Below are positions 8,878-18,325 of a DNA stretch of 64,000 nt, in pieces; within the stretch, counting starts at the first letter, position 1; every line of letters begins with the position of its first letter. Below the pieces are notes generated by a model. The model had not been told where the DNA came from. It ran no database searches and saw nothing but the letters and a program-made list of their open reading frames with translations. This DNA comes from an uncultured Methanoregula sp. (GTDB taxonomy: Archaea; Halobacteriota; Methanomicrobia; Methanomicrobiales; Methanospirillaceae). The stretch lies in assembly GCF_963662735.1 (NCBI RefSeq), contig NZ_OY759744.1, positions 496,001 to 560,000 on the forward strand, in the 5' to 3' direction. Position numbers and translations under genes: made by a program.

Positions 8878-10495
8878 TTTTCTCACTTCCTTCTGTTTTT
8901 TCCTGTTCCCAGGGAGGTACGATCAGGTTCCAGGCCGGAGTTGTCAGGGCATTTGCCACATCGCGGGCAAAGTTCAGGGCCCCGTTGTAGCCGGCATATG
9001 GCCCGCTGTAGTCATAGGCATGGAGCTGTTTGGATGCCACACCCATCTTGTGGACAATGTACTTGTCCCGGACGCCGGAGAGGAAGAGGTCGGGTTTTGC
9101 GGTCTCTATCAGCACTTCGACCTCGTGGTGGTTGGCGTCGTCGATAATAACCTGACCGTCTTTCATGTTCGGGTAGATGCCCTCGTAGTAGTTGAGCGGC
9201 ACCTGGTTTTTGAGCTCCTCGTATTTCTCTTTCGAGAGGTTGAGGTGGACATGGGCTTCCCGGTACATCTTCTCGTCCGCGGTGAGGTGGAGTTCGGGGA
9301 TGTTTTTACTGTCCGCGTCGCTCTTGATGGTGGGGATGACCTGCCGCCCTTCGTAATCGTCACGGTGGGCGAACTCATAGCCGGCGATTATCATCTCCAT
9401 GCCGAGGTCGCGGAGGAGGTACTGGTAGTGGTGGCTCCGGGATCCTCCGACAATCGCAAACGCGGTCTTGCCCGTGCAGATCTTGCGGTACTGTTCCATA
9501 GCAGGCAGGACCCGGGCGGTCTCGCGTTCGATGACGATCTCGGTCTGTTTCTCCAGTTCTTCGTCTCCGAAACATTTCGCCATCTGCCGGAGCGACTGGT
9601 TTGTTGAATCTATCCCGATGAAGTTGACCTTGAGCCACGGCGTACCGTATTTTGTCTCCATCATTTCAGCGATGTAGTTGATTGAGCGGTGGCACTGCAC
9701 GAGGTTGAGGTCGGCCAGGTGCAGGTTCTTGATATCGAGATAACTCGAGTCCCCGGTGAGAACGCAGTTGACCGTGTAGCCGATCTCTTTTAAGATCCGC
9801 TCCAGTTCCCAGCCGTCGCCACCGATGTTGTACTCGCCCAGGATGTTGATGACGTGTTTCCCCGGTTTCCTCTCGGTACCAGTCCCAATCACTTTCTCCA
9901 TGAGATTGTTGTTCGCGATATGGTGGCCTGCCGACTGGCTGACCCCTTTGTAGCCCTCGCAGTTGTAGGCAAGGACCTGGATCCCGTGCCGTTCTTCGGC
10001 TGCTTTTGCAACCGCATTGATATCGTCCCCTATAAGGCCGACCGGACAGGTTGCGCAGATGTTGATGGCCCGGGGATGGAACGTTGCAACGACCTCGTCG
10101 ATCATCTTTGCGAGTTTCTTTTCCCCGCCAAAGACGATGTCGGGCTCCTGCATGTCGGTCGTGAAGCAGAGCTGGGAGTAGACCTTGTCTTTTGGGGTCG
10201 TGTCATTTGCCCGTGCCTTGTTCCGGCGGGTGCCCCAGCTGTAATACCCGCAGCCAACAGGACCGTGGGTGATGGTGATCATGTCCTTGATCGGGCCGAC
10301 CACGACACCTTTGCACCCGGCATAGGCACAGCCGCGCTGCGAGATGATGCCGGGGATGGTCCGCGTGTTCGCCTCGATCTGGGGGCAGCATTCCGCGGCC
10401 TCGTTTTTTACAATGAGATGCTTTTTCCGGTTTTTCTTTACGGTATCCGGGTAAGGTTCGAGCATCTCTTCTATGGTTACATCCATTCCTGCCAT
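8870..10495 (-). CDS. nifD: Nitrogenase MoFe protein alpha subunit
   Basis: 541 aa. P-cluster motifs are RGCAYAGCKG, HGPVGCGYYSWG and CATCPVGLIGDD. FeMo-co ligands are a Cys in NLVQCHRSINYI and a His in LHAYDYSGPY. The Gln/His residues next to the cofactor (EGYKGVSQSAGHHIAN) are kept. An extra segment of about 50 residues (near 385-435, rich in Lys, Glu and His) accounts for the length and resembles the insertion known from clostridial NifD. With no delta-subunit gene nearby, this is read as the Mo form. Confidence 0.96.
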   Translation of the reverse strand: MAGMDVTIEEMLEPYPDTVKKNRKKHLIVKNEAAECCPQIEANTRTIPGIISQRGCAYAGCKGVVVGPIKDMITITHGPVGCGYYSWGTRRNKARANDTTPKDKVYSQLCFTTDMQEPDIVFGGEKKLAKMIDEVVATFHPRAINICATCPVGLIGDDINAVAKAAEERHGIQVLAYNCEGYKGVSQSAGHHIANNNLMEKVIGTGTERKPGKHVINILGEYNIGGDGWELERILKEIGYTVNCVLTGDSSYLDIKNLHLADLNLVQCHRSINYIAEMMETKYGTPWLKVNFIGIDSTNQSLRQMAKCFGDEELEKQTEIVIERETARVLPAMEQYRKICTGKTAFAIVGGSRSHHYQYLLRDLGMEMIIAGYEFAHRDDYEGRQVIPTIKSDADSKNIPELHLTADEKMYREAHVHLNLSKEKYEELKNQVPLNYYEGIYPNMKDGQVIIDDANHHEVEVLIETAKPDLFLSGVRDKYIVHKMGVASKQLHAYDYSGPYAGYNGALNFARDVANALTTPAWNLIVPPWEQEKTEGSEKNA

Positions 10496-10507
10496 TCTGA
10501 CACCTCC

Positions 10508-10927
10508 TCACCAGATAGCTGCTTCTCCTGATTCTCCGGTCCGGACCCGGACCGCATCTTCTACCGGCAGGACAAAGATGGTCCCGTCGCCTATCCCGTA
10601 CTCAGTCCGGTTCACGTTTGTGATTGCCTCGACAATCCGGGGCACGTCGTCATCGTGGGCCAGAATTGTGAACAGGCGCCGCGGGAAAAACCGTGATCCG
10701 TCCAGGAAACTGGTGACCAATTTCTCGGTGTCTCCCGCATCGCTGAAGTCGTCGAGTCCCATGGCAAGGAGTTTCTCCCTGCATTTGTCGAGCTCCTGCG
10801 GATCGGTGACCAGCTTTCCCCGGCCCAGCACCTTGACCGCGGTGAACCCGGCAACGCCGGTTGCGACAAGGGCTTTCTTGGTTGCGCCGGTCTTTTTCAT
10901 CCGCACGATGGCCATGATCTCTTTCAT
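10508..10927 (-). CDS. nifI2: NifI2, PII-like nitrogenase regulator
   Basis: 139 aa from ATG 10927, which has AGAGG 8 nt upstream; the in-frame ATG at 10933 is too close to that site. It is a GlnB/PII fold protein, longer than NifI1 because of an extended T-loop region (SDAGDTEKLVTSFLDGS...). In methanogens NifI1 and NifI2 together bind and inhibit the MoFe protein when ammonium is present, with 2-oxoglutarate relieving the block. The position between nifI1 and nifD is the classic one. Confidence 0.92.
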   Translation of the reverse strand: MKEIMAIVRMKKTGATKKALVATGVAGFTAVKVLGRGKLVTDPQELDKCREKLLAMGLDDFSDAGDTEKLVTSFLDGSRFFPRRLFTILAHDDDVPRIVEAITNVNRTEYGIGDGTIFVLPVEDAVRVRTGESGEAAIW

Positions 10928-10938
10928 TGCCATCGCCT

Positions 10939-11265
10939 CTAGAGGCCTTTGCTGTTCCGCGAGATGGTATACGCTTCCTCGACCGGGCTGACAAAGATCT
11001 TGCCGTCACCAAAGGTTCCCTCTGTGCCAGTTCGTGCGGTCCCGAGGATTATCCTGACGACTTTTTCCTTCTCCTCGTCCGGGACAACCATGAGGATGAG
11101 GATCTTGGGGATCTCGTCATAGACCATGCCCCCGATCTTGATACCCTTCTGCTTTCCCCGGCCAACCACATCGACCATGGTCGCGGCATTGAATCCCGCT
11201 CCCGAGAGCTCTGCAAGCACGTCATCTTTCTTTTCCGGTCGTACGATTGCTCTTATCAGTAACAT
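10939..11265 (-). CDS. nifI1: NifI1, PII-like nitrogenase regulator
   Basis: 108 aa from ATG 11265; AGGAG lies about 12 nt upstream. A frame extending to 11310 would overlap nifH and is not needed. PII-family signature: IRAIVRPEKKDDVLAEL at the N-terminus and GTEGTFGDGKIFVSPVEEAY near the C-terminus. It acts with NifI2 in post-translational switch-off of nitrogenase. It lies 41 nt after nifH and 11 nt before nifI2. Confidence 0.93.
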   Translation of the reverse strand: MLLIRAIVRPEKKDDVLAELSGAGFNAATMVDVVGRGKQKGIKIGGMVYDEIPKILILMVVPDEEKEKVVRIILGTARTGTEGTFGDGKIFVSPVEEAYTISRNSKGL

Positions 11266-11306
11266 TGTCACACACACTCCTGATTTATCCTCTTTTCGTA
11301 CTCCGT

Positions 11307-12161
<855 letters not shown>

Positions 12162-12238
12162 CTATCCTGTTTGTCCCGGATCCAGCCAAAGCCGGTTTCG
12201 CAGTTCCCGAATTTTCCTGGTTTTATGTTCGATCTGCA

Positions 12239-12526
12239 TTATTCCGCAAGAGCCCCAAAGTGCAGGACTGCCCGGTAATATGCAAAAATTCCCTTGGTTC
12301 CGCCATACCCAATAACCGGTTCGGGACTGCTGGCATGCAGCCGGGAAATTCCCGGTTCAGCGTCCTGAGTCATTCCGCCCGGAAGTAAGATGGCGAGATC
12401 AACCTTCGCTTCTGGGCCGGCATATTCCACGGGCGGATAATAGAATCCGCCGGTAGTGGAGATTTCCGGCGCGGGGAGTTCAGCCATGCTGTATTCCCCT
12501 GTTGAATACCGTGCGATGTGTCGCAT
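12239..12526 (-). CDS. Small protein of unknown function, first gene of the nif operon
   Basis: 95 aa. An AGGAGG lies 4 nt before ATG, the strongest ribosome site in this part of the window, and an archaeal TATA-like stretch lies about 40 nt upstream, so it should be translated. The composition is Pro/Gly/Tyr rich with no Cys and no membrane segment. No family recognised. It lies 104 nt before nifH, downstream of the nif/glnA control region. Its position suggests a role tied to nitrogen fixation. Confidence 0.65.
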   Translation of the reverse strand: MRHIARYSTGEYSMAELPAPEISTTGGFYYPPVEYAGPEAKVDLAILLPGGMTQDAEPGISRLHASSPEPVIGYGGTKGIFAYYRAVLHFGALAE

Positions 12527-12565
12527 GTGGCCTCCTATTTGTTACACTATTTACTCTATTTGTGC

Positions 12566-12580
12566 AAATATTTATATTAT
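12566..12580. promoter_or_regulatory. TATA-like boxes of the divergent nif and glnA promoters
   Basis: The AT-rich stretch AAATATTTATATTATATGG can be read as an archaeal TATA box in both directions: TTTATATTA toward glnA and TATAAATAT toward the nif operon. With the usual 25-nt spacing, starts would fall near 12600 (plus) and 12545 (minus). Inferred, not mapped. Confidence 0.5.
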
Positions 12581-12586
12581 ATGGTA

Positions 12587-12600
12587 GGAAACTTCCTTCC
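12587..12600. promoter_or_regulatory. Candidate NrpR operator (GGAA-N6-TTCC)
   Basis: The sequence GGAAACTTCCTTCC is an exact GGAA-N6-TTCC palindrome, the core of the operator bound by the nitrogen repressor NrpR in methanogens. It lies between the divergent nif operon and glnA, at the expected glnA transcription start and upstream of the nif TATA box. Repression of both units by NrpR under ammonium excess is inferred. No nrpR gene is in the window. Confidence 0.6.
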
Positions 12601-12689
12601 TAGTGCAGATCCGACATAATCAGAAATGTCTGTTTATTTGCACACGTTGAGCGCCGTTTCAGTGCACTCGAATGTTGGATGGAGTTAAA

Positions 12690-14160
12690 ATGGCACAAGC
12701 AAATAAACCAAAAAAAATAACAGAAGTGACAAAAGAGCAGATTAGCGGAGTTCATTCGCTGATTAAAAAGAAGAATATTCAGATTGTTGATCTAAAGTTC
12801 AATGATCTGCCGGGTCTCTGGCAACACTTCTCAATCCCAGCCTCAGAATTGAACGGATCTACAGATCCGAAGGCTGGTATCTGGTCAGAAGGAATCGGAT
12901 TTGACGGTTCATCAATCCGTGGATTCCAGAAGATTCAGGAGTCCGACATGCTCCTGTACCTGGACACGTCTACAGCGGTTGTAGATCCGGTTTGCGACGT
13001 GCCCACTCTTTCGATCATTTGTGATGTATACGATCCTCTTAGCAAGAAGGCCTACACCCGTGACCCGCGATTTATCGCCCAGAAAGCAGAGAACTATCTA
13101 AAATCCACGGGTATCGCCGACACCAGTTTCTGGGGACCGGAATACGAGTTCTTCCTGTTTGACGATGTCCGGTACTCACAAACGGTAAACCAGGGATTCT
13201 ATTCCGTGGATTCTGTCGAGGGCAGCTGGAACTCTGGCCGTGACGAGCAGCCCAACCTCGGATACAAGCCGCGCTACAAGGAGGGATATTTCCCGGTACC
13301 ACCGCACGATTCGCTCCAGGACATCCGGAGCCAGATGATCCTCAAGATGATCGAAACCGGTATACCCGTCGAAGTGCATCACCACGAAGTGGCAACAGCA
13401 GGTCAGAACGAAATCGATATGCGGTACAGTTCTCTTGTCAGGATGGCAGATTACTGCATGATGTACAAATACATAGTCAAGAATATGGCCCGGGACTTCG
13501 GTATGGTTGCCACGTTCATGCCCAAGCCGCTTTTTGGGGATAACGGATCCGGCATGCATACCCACCAGTCACTCTGGAAGGACGGGAAGAACCTCTTCTT
13601 CGACCCGAAGGGATATGGTATGATCAGCCAGACCGCAAAATATTACATAGGGGGTCTCCTGAAGCATGCCAATGCTCTCATGGCATTCTGCGCACCATCA
13701 ACCAACTCTTACAAACGGCTTGTCCCGGGATACGAAGCACCAGTTAACCTCGTATACTCGCTCCGTAACCGGTCTGCCGCAGTAAGAATTCCGATGTACA
13801 CGGAGAATCCCAAATCCAAACGGATCGAGTTCCGTCCTCCGGACCCGATGTGCAACCCGTACCTCTCCTTCTCTGCCCTCCTCATGGCCGGTATTGATGG
13901 GATCAGGAAGAAGATCGATCCCGGCCAGCCTTTCGAGGGCAACACGTACGAGCTTGACGGAAGCCAAAAAGATTCCGACCGTTCCCGGTTCACTCGAACA
14001 GGCAATTGACGCGCTTGAAGCAGATCACAAGTTCCTGCTTGAAGGGGGTGTCTTCACACAAGATGTCATTGATGTCTGGATCGAGTACAAACGTTCTGAG
14101 ATTGATGGGGTCAGGCTTCGGCCACACCCATGGGAGTTCCATCTGTACTTTGATATGTAA
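12690..14160 (+). CDS. glnA: Glutamine synthetase type I, frameshifted near the C-terminus
   Basis: ATG 12690 is chosen because GGAG lies 6 nt upstream. The frame is intact for 422 codons and contains GSI motifs ([51 protein letters not shown]). After NTYEL at 13955 the reading frame is lost and would stop at 14009. The true C-terminus ([13 protein letters not shown] ... [16 protein letters not shown]) continues in another frame to 14160. Against E. coli-type GSI the junction lacks two residues and one phase, as if 5 bp were missing (ancestral PPTEAKK fits). The lost loop surrounds the adenylylation-site tyrosine of GSI-beta enzymes. Either a real mutation or a sequencing error. Confidence 0.85.
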
Positions 14161-14579
14161 ATCCCCTTTTTTTAGTATTCCCTGCCGGATACGTGCCCCC
14201 GCACCACAAGCATACAATCCCCAATTCCGATAAAACCAGGCCCAGTACTTGTAAAACAGTAGGCACAATGTGGACGTCATACACTTCCAGGTTGCCTATG
14301 CGCGTTAGAGGCAAAGGCGAAACCGGATCCGATCTCAAAGCAGCTGAAAATATATTTTTCCAGATTTATGAAAATCGGGAATCCGGAAAACGCTCAAAAC
14401 ACTACCCCGGTGTTAAAATGATGTAAAAACCGGAACCTCATGTTAACCTGATACAAAATATTCAACAACGCATTAAGCAATTGTGTTTTACCGTCTGAAA
14501 AATTCAGAATCTTTAATTATTGTATTGAATCAACTCTTGAATTAAGCAAATTTGGTTACTAAATTTGTGTGTGATGTGC
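14161..14579. other. Intergenic region between glnA and the first fwd operon
   Basis: A run of T's at 14164-14173 just after the glnA stop is a likely archaeal terminator. The stretch from about 14435 is strongly AT-rich and should hold the fwd promoter (TTTAATTATTGTATTG near 14513 is a possible TATA region). No convincing gene or repeat was seen. Confidence 0.4.
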
Positions 14580-14849
14580 ATGGCGTTTGCAGTACATGTA
14601 AACATGGAACGATGTACCGGATGCGGCAACTGCGTGGTTGCCTGCCCGGTCAATGCCCTCGAGCTCTTTACGCTCGATCCTGTTACCAAGGAAAAGATCT
14701 ACCAGGTGCAGGATGGCATATCAGTCAGCCTTGACTTCAAGGCCGAACTGTGTGCAGGTTGCGGCGTATGTGTCGAAGCCTGCCCGTATGATGTGATCAG
14801 CCTCTCCGGGAAAGGCTCAGCCGATTACCAGACTAAGGCTTTGATCTGA
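14580..14849 (+). CDS. 2[4Fe-4S] ferredoxin, FwdG-like subunit
   Basis: 89 aa from ATG 14580; ATG 14574 is also in frame. Two ferredoxin motifs are visible: CTGCGNCVVACP and CAGCGVCVEACP, separated by an insertion of about 37 residues, longer than in minimal clostridial ferredoxins. It is the first gene of the operon and is followed by fwdD after 16 nt, so it probably carries electrons into the formylmethanofuran dehydrogenase. The second fwd operon has no equivalent gene, so this one may serve both. Confidence 0.8.
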   Translation: MAFAVHVNMERCTGCGNCVVACPVNALELFTLDPVTKEKIYQVQDGISVSLDFKAELCAGCGVCVEACPYDVISLSGKGSADYQTKALI

Positions 14850-14865
14850 TACCGAGGAGATAAAA

Positions 14866-15276
14866 ATGGCAGAGAAGAAAATTACCCTCAACATGATCAC
14901 GTGCCGGACTATCCAGCAGGGCGTCGGCATGGAGGCAGGCAAGACTACCCAGAAGTACTTCGACGCCTGCACAATAATGCATATGCACCCCGAAGACATG
15001 AAGAAACTCGGGGTATGGAAGAACACCAATGTCAAGGTCACGAGCTCGGTTGGCAGCGTTATTGTAAAAGCTGTCGAGACCCGCGAGGACCTTGTCCCGG
15101 GCCTTGCTCACATCCCAATGGGACCCTGGGCAAACCGGATTGTCCCAGCCTACACATTCTCAACCGGAGAACCGTGTTTCAAGGGATTCCCGGTCGATGT
15201 CGAGATCGCCGCCAATGAACGCATTATGGGTGCTGTTGAAGTATTGCAGGATGCCTGCGGCCTCATAAGGAAGTGA
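14866..15276 (+). CDS. fwdD: Formylmethanofuran dehydrogenase subunit D, copy 1
   Basis: 136 aa. Molybdopterin-dinucleotide-binding beta-barrel subunit, equivalent to the C-terminal domain of larger Mo/W oxidoreductases. It begins with KKITLNMITCRTIQQG and carries the GVWKNTNVKVTSSVGSVIVK barrel segment. GAGGAG precedes the start. It binds the tungsto/molybdopterin together with FwdB. About 60% of positions appear shared with the copy at 31038-31451. Whether this is the Mo or the W isoenzyme cannot be told from sequence. Confidence 0.92.
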   Translation: MAEKKITLNMITCRTIQQGVGMEAGKTTQKYFDACTIMHMHPEDMKKLGVWKNTNVKVTSSVGSVIVKAVETREDLVPGLAHIPMGPWANRIVPAYTFSTGEPCFKGFPVDVEIAANERIMGAVEVLQDACGLIRK

Positions 15277-15282
15277 CGAGCT

Positions 15283-16605
15283 ATGCCAAAAGAAGTAACT
15301 GATGTTATCTGCCCGTTCTGCGGTACCCTGTGCGATGATCTCATTGTCACCGTGTCCGATGACAACAAGACGATCCTTGGAGTCAAGAACGCCTGCGCCA
15401 TCGGCGCCGAGAAGTTCAACCACCAGCGGCTCCCCGGCCGGGTCAAGCGCCCACGGATGAGACAGGCTGACGGCTCCTACAAGGAGATCACCTATGATGA
15501 GGCCATCGACTGGACTGCAAATATGCTTGTCAAGTCGAGAAAGACTCTGATGTACGGATGGGCATCCACCAGCTGCCAGGCCATGAGCATCGGCCACGAG
15601 ATCGCCGAGAAAGTCGGCGGTATTGTCGACAACTGTGCAACGGTCTGTCACGGCTCGTCCCTGATCGCCATCGAGGATGTCGGTGTTCCGAGCTGCACAC
15701 TTGGTGAAGTCAAGAACCGTGCCGACCGTGTCATTTTCTGGGGATGCAATCCGGCTCACGCCCACCCCCGTCACATGTCCCGGTACTCCATCTTCCCCCG
15801 TGGTTTCTTCACGGTAAAGGGCCACAAGGGCCGGAAGATCTACTGCGTTGACTGCCGGTACACGGACACTGCCAAGTGCGCCGATGAATTCATCCAGATC
15901 CAGCAGGGCTACGATTACGAACTTTTAAATGCCTTCAGGACCGCAGCCCGCGGAGAGGCACTCCCGGACACCGTTGGCGGCGTCCCGAAAGAGAAGATCA
16001 TTGAGATCGTTGAAGATTTGAAATCAGCCCGCTTCGGTATCATCTTCTTCGGCATGGGCCTTACCCACAGCATGGGCAGGAACCACAACATCGATATCGC
16101 CATCAACCTGACCCGCGACATGAACGACTTCACGAAATTCGCGATCATGGCAATGCGGGGTCACTGGAACGTTACCGGTTCCGGCCAGGTGCTCGGCTGG
16201 CAGTACGGCTTCCCGTACGCAGTCGATCTCTCGCGGAGAGACCAGGCCCGCCACCAGACCGGAGAGACGACCTCCGTCGACCTCCTCAACCGTAACGAAG
16301 TCGAAGCCTGCTTCTACATCGCCACCGATCCTGGTGCGCACTTCCCGGTTGACGCAATGATCAGCAGTTCGAAGAAACCAACTGTCACGGTCGATCCGCA
16401 CATCAACTGCACCACCGAGATCTCGGATATCCACATCCCGGTCGCAATGGTTGGCGTCGAAGTCGGCGGCTGCGCCTATCGTATGGACAACGTCCCGATC
16501 GAGACCAGGAAAGTCGTTGATCCACCGGAGGGTGTGCTCACGGACGAGGAACTCTTAACCAAGATCAACCACCGTGTAGACGAACTCCTCAAGGGAGGTG
16601 CGTAA
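15283..16605 (+). CDS. fwdB: Formylmethanofuran dehydrogenase catalytic subunit B, copy 1
   Basis: 440 aa. Reduces CO2 to formate at a Mo/W-pterin site; formate then passes to FwdA. An N-terminal [4Fe-4S] motif CPFCGTLC (Cys 10, 13, 17) pairs with a later Cys (NACAIG). The metal ligand is the Cys in DNCATVCHGSS (Cys122), not selenocysteine. The residue two after the active-site His is Ser here, but Pro in the second copy. FDH-like blocks (RVIFWGCNPAHAHPRH) follow. The stop codon is directly followed by the ATG of fwdA. Confidence 0.94.
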   Translation: MPKEVTDVICPFCGTLCDDLIVTVSDDNKTILGVKNACAIGAEKFNHQRLPGRVKRPRMRQADGSYKEITYDEAIDWTANMLVKSRKTLMYGWASTSCQAMSIGHEIAEKVGGIVDNCATVCHGSSLIAIEDVGVPSCTLGEVKNRADRVIFWGCNPAHAHPRHMSRYSIFPRGFFTVKGHKGRKIYCVDCRYTDTAKCADEFIQIQQGYDYELLNAFRTAARGEALPDTVGGVPKEKIIEIVEDLKSARFGIIFFGMGLTHSMGRNHNIDIAINLTRDMNDFTKFAIMAMRGHWNVTGSGQVLGWQYGFPYAVDLSRRDQARHQTGETTSVDLLNRNEVEACFYIATDPGAHFPVDAMISSSKKPTVTVDPHINCTTEISDIHIPVAMVGVEVGGCAYRMDNVPIETRKVVDPPEGVLTDEELLTKINHRVDELLKGGA

Positions 16606-18315
16606 ATGTCTGAATATATCATCAAGAATGGCCACGTCTTTGACCCGGTCCAGGGAATCAAAGGCGACAAGAAGGATATTGCTGTCAAGGACGGCAAGAT
16701 CGTCGACAAGGTCGGATCCGGTGCAAAGGTCATCGATGCCAAGGACAAGACCGTAATGGCAGGCGCCCTCGAGGTCCACGCCCACGTGGCAGGCCCAAAG
16801 GTCAACGCAGGCCGCTGGTACCGCCCTGAGGACAAACATTTCGACTCCCATAAGAAGGCTGGCATCACCAGGATCGAGGGCGGCAAGTCAATCCCGACCG
16901 TCTTTAAGACCGGCTACGAGTATGCCCGTCTGGGGTTCACGTTCGCAATGGAAGCTGCGATGCCCCCGCTGTATGCCCGGCATGTCCACGAAGAGATCCA
17001 CGACACCCCCATCATTGATGAAGCCGCACTCCCTGTCTTCGGCAACAACTGGTTCATTCTCGAGTATCTCAAGAACCATGAGGTCGAGAACACCGCTGCC
17101 TACATCGCCTGGATCCTCCGCCAGACAAAGGGTTATGGTGTCAAGTGCGTCAACCCCGGTGGCACCGAAGCCTGGGCATGGGGACTGAACTGTCTCACCA
17201 TCCATGACCCGGTCCCATACTTCGAGATCACACCAGCAGAGATCATCAAGGGCCTGATCGAGGCAAATGAGTACCTCGGCCTCCCGCACTCGATGCACCT
17301 CCACCAGAACGATCTCGGCAACCCCGGCAACTACAAGACCACGATCGACTCCCTGAAGCTTGCAGAAGGTATCAAGGCCAAGAACAACTTCGGCCGCGAG
17401 CAGGTCCTGCACTCCACCCACCTCCAGTTCCATGCCTACAAGGGCACCAACTGGGGCGACTTTGAGTCCGGTGCAAAGGAAGTTATGGACTACGTCAACA
17501 AGCAGAAGAACCTTACCATCGACACCGGGCAGGTCACGCTGGATGAGACCACTACGATGACTGCAGACGGTCCGTTCGAGCACCACCTCCACGGCCTCAA
17601 CCACCTGAAATGGTTCAACGTGGATGTCGAACTTGAAACGGCAGCGGGCATTGTACCCTTCATCTATGATCCGAACAATGCAGTCTTCGCCAGCCAGTGG
17701 GCAGTCGGCCTTGAAATTGCTCTCTATGCAAAGGACCCGATGCGCTGCTTCATAACCACCGACCACCCGAACGCAGGACCATTCACCCGGTACCCGCGGG
17801 TCTACTCGTGGCTCATGTCCAAGAAGGTCCGTGATGAACGCCTCCACTCCTTCAAGAAAGCCGACAAGGTCATCAGTGCAACGAACCTGGCCGGCATGGA
17901 CCGCGAGATCACGCTCTACGAACTGGCAGCCATGACCCGCGCCGGCCCGGCAAAATGCCTTGGCCTTTCAAAGGACTACGGTGGCCTCGCGCCCGGCATG
18001 AACGCCGATATCGCCATCTACAACATCAACCCGGACAAGTTCCCGTCAACCGGCCCTGAGATCGAGAAGGCATTCGCCAATGTTGCCTACCTCTTCAAGG
18101 ACGGAAAGATCTGCGTCGAGGAAGGCAAGGTCGTGGACATGGGCCACAAGAAGACCTTCTGGGTGGATGCGAAAGTCAATGCGAACAAACAGGTCATGCA
18201 TGACATCAGGGAGAAGTTCCTCCGCTACTACAGCGTGAACGAGAACAATTACCCGGTTCCCGAGAGTTATGCACCGCACCAGCACATCATCAGCGTGGAT
18301 GCAACCCAAGCGTAG
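16606..18315 (+). CDS. fwdA: Formylmethanofuran dehydrogenase subunit A, copy 1
   Basis: 569 aa, amidohydrolase superfamily. A dinuclear metal site condenses formate with methanofuran. Metal-ligand motifs are visible: EVHAHVAGPKVN (HxH), the GLPHSMHLHQND segment with several His, a STHLQFHAY block, and the DHPNAGP segment. It starts at the base after the fwdB stop (GGAGGTGCGTAA ATG supplies the ribosome site). Closely similar to the second copy at 32838-34559. Confidence 0.95.
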   Translation: MSEYIIKNGHVFDPVQGIKGDKKDIAVKDGKIVDKVGSGAKVIDAKDKTVMAGALEVHAHVAGPKVNAGRWYRPEDKHFDSHKKAGITRIEGGKSIPTVFKTGYEYARLGFTFAMEAAMPPLYARHVHEEIHDTPIIDEAALPVFGNNWFILEYLKNHEVENTAAYIAWILRQTKGYGVKCVNPGGTEAWAWGLNCLTIHDPVPYFEITPAEIIKGLIEANEYLGLPHSMHLHQNDLGNPGNYKTTIDSLKLAEGIKAKNNFGREQVLHSTHLQFHAYKGTNWGDFESGAKEVMDYVNKQKNLTIDTGQVTLDETTTMTADGPFEHHLHGLNHLKWFNVDVELETAAGIVPFIYDPNNAVFASQWAVGLEIALYAKDPMRCFITTDHPNAGPFTRYPRVYSWLMSKKVRDERLHSFKKADKVISATNLAGMDREITLYELAAMTRAGPAKCLGLSKDYGGLAPGMNADIAIYNINPDKFPSTGPEIEKAFANVAYLFKDGKICVEEGKVVDMGHKKTFWVDAKVNANKQVMHDIREKFLRYYSVNENNYPVPESYAPHQHIISVDATQA

Positions 18316-18325
18316 GTGAACAGAC

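Noticed and set aside
8870..10495. Vanadium or iron-only nitrogenase
   Set aside because: No delta-subunit gene; NifE/NifN present and cofactor-pocket residues of the Mo type.
14580..16605. Selenocysteine in FwdB
   Set aside because: The metal-ligand codon is a Cys codon in both fwdB copies; no in-frame TGA at the site.
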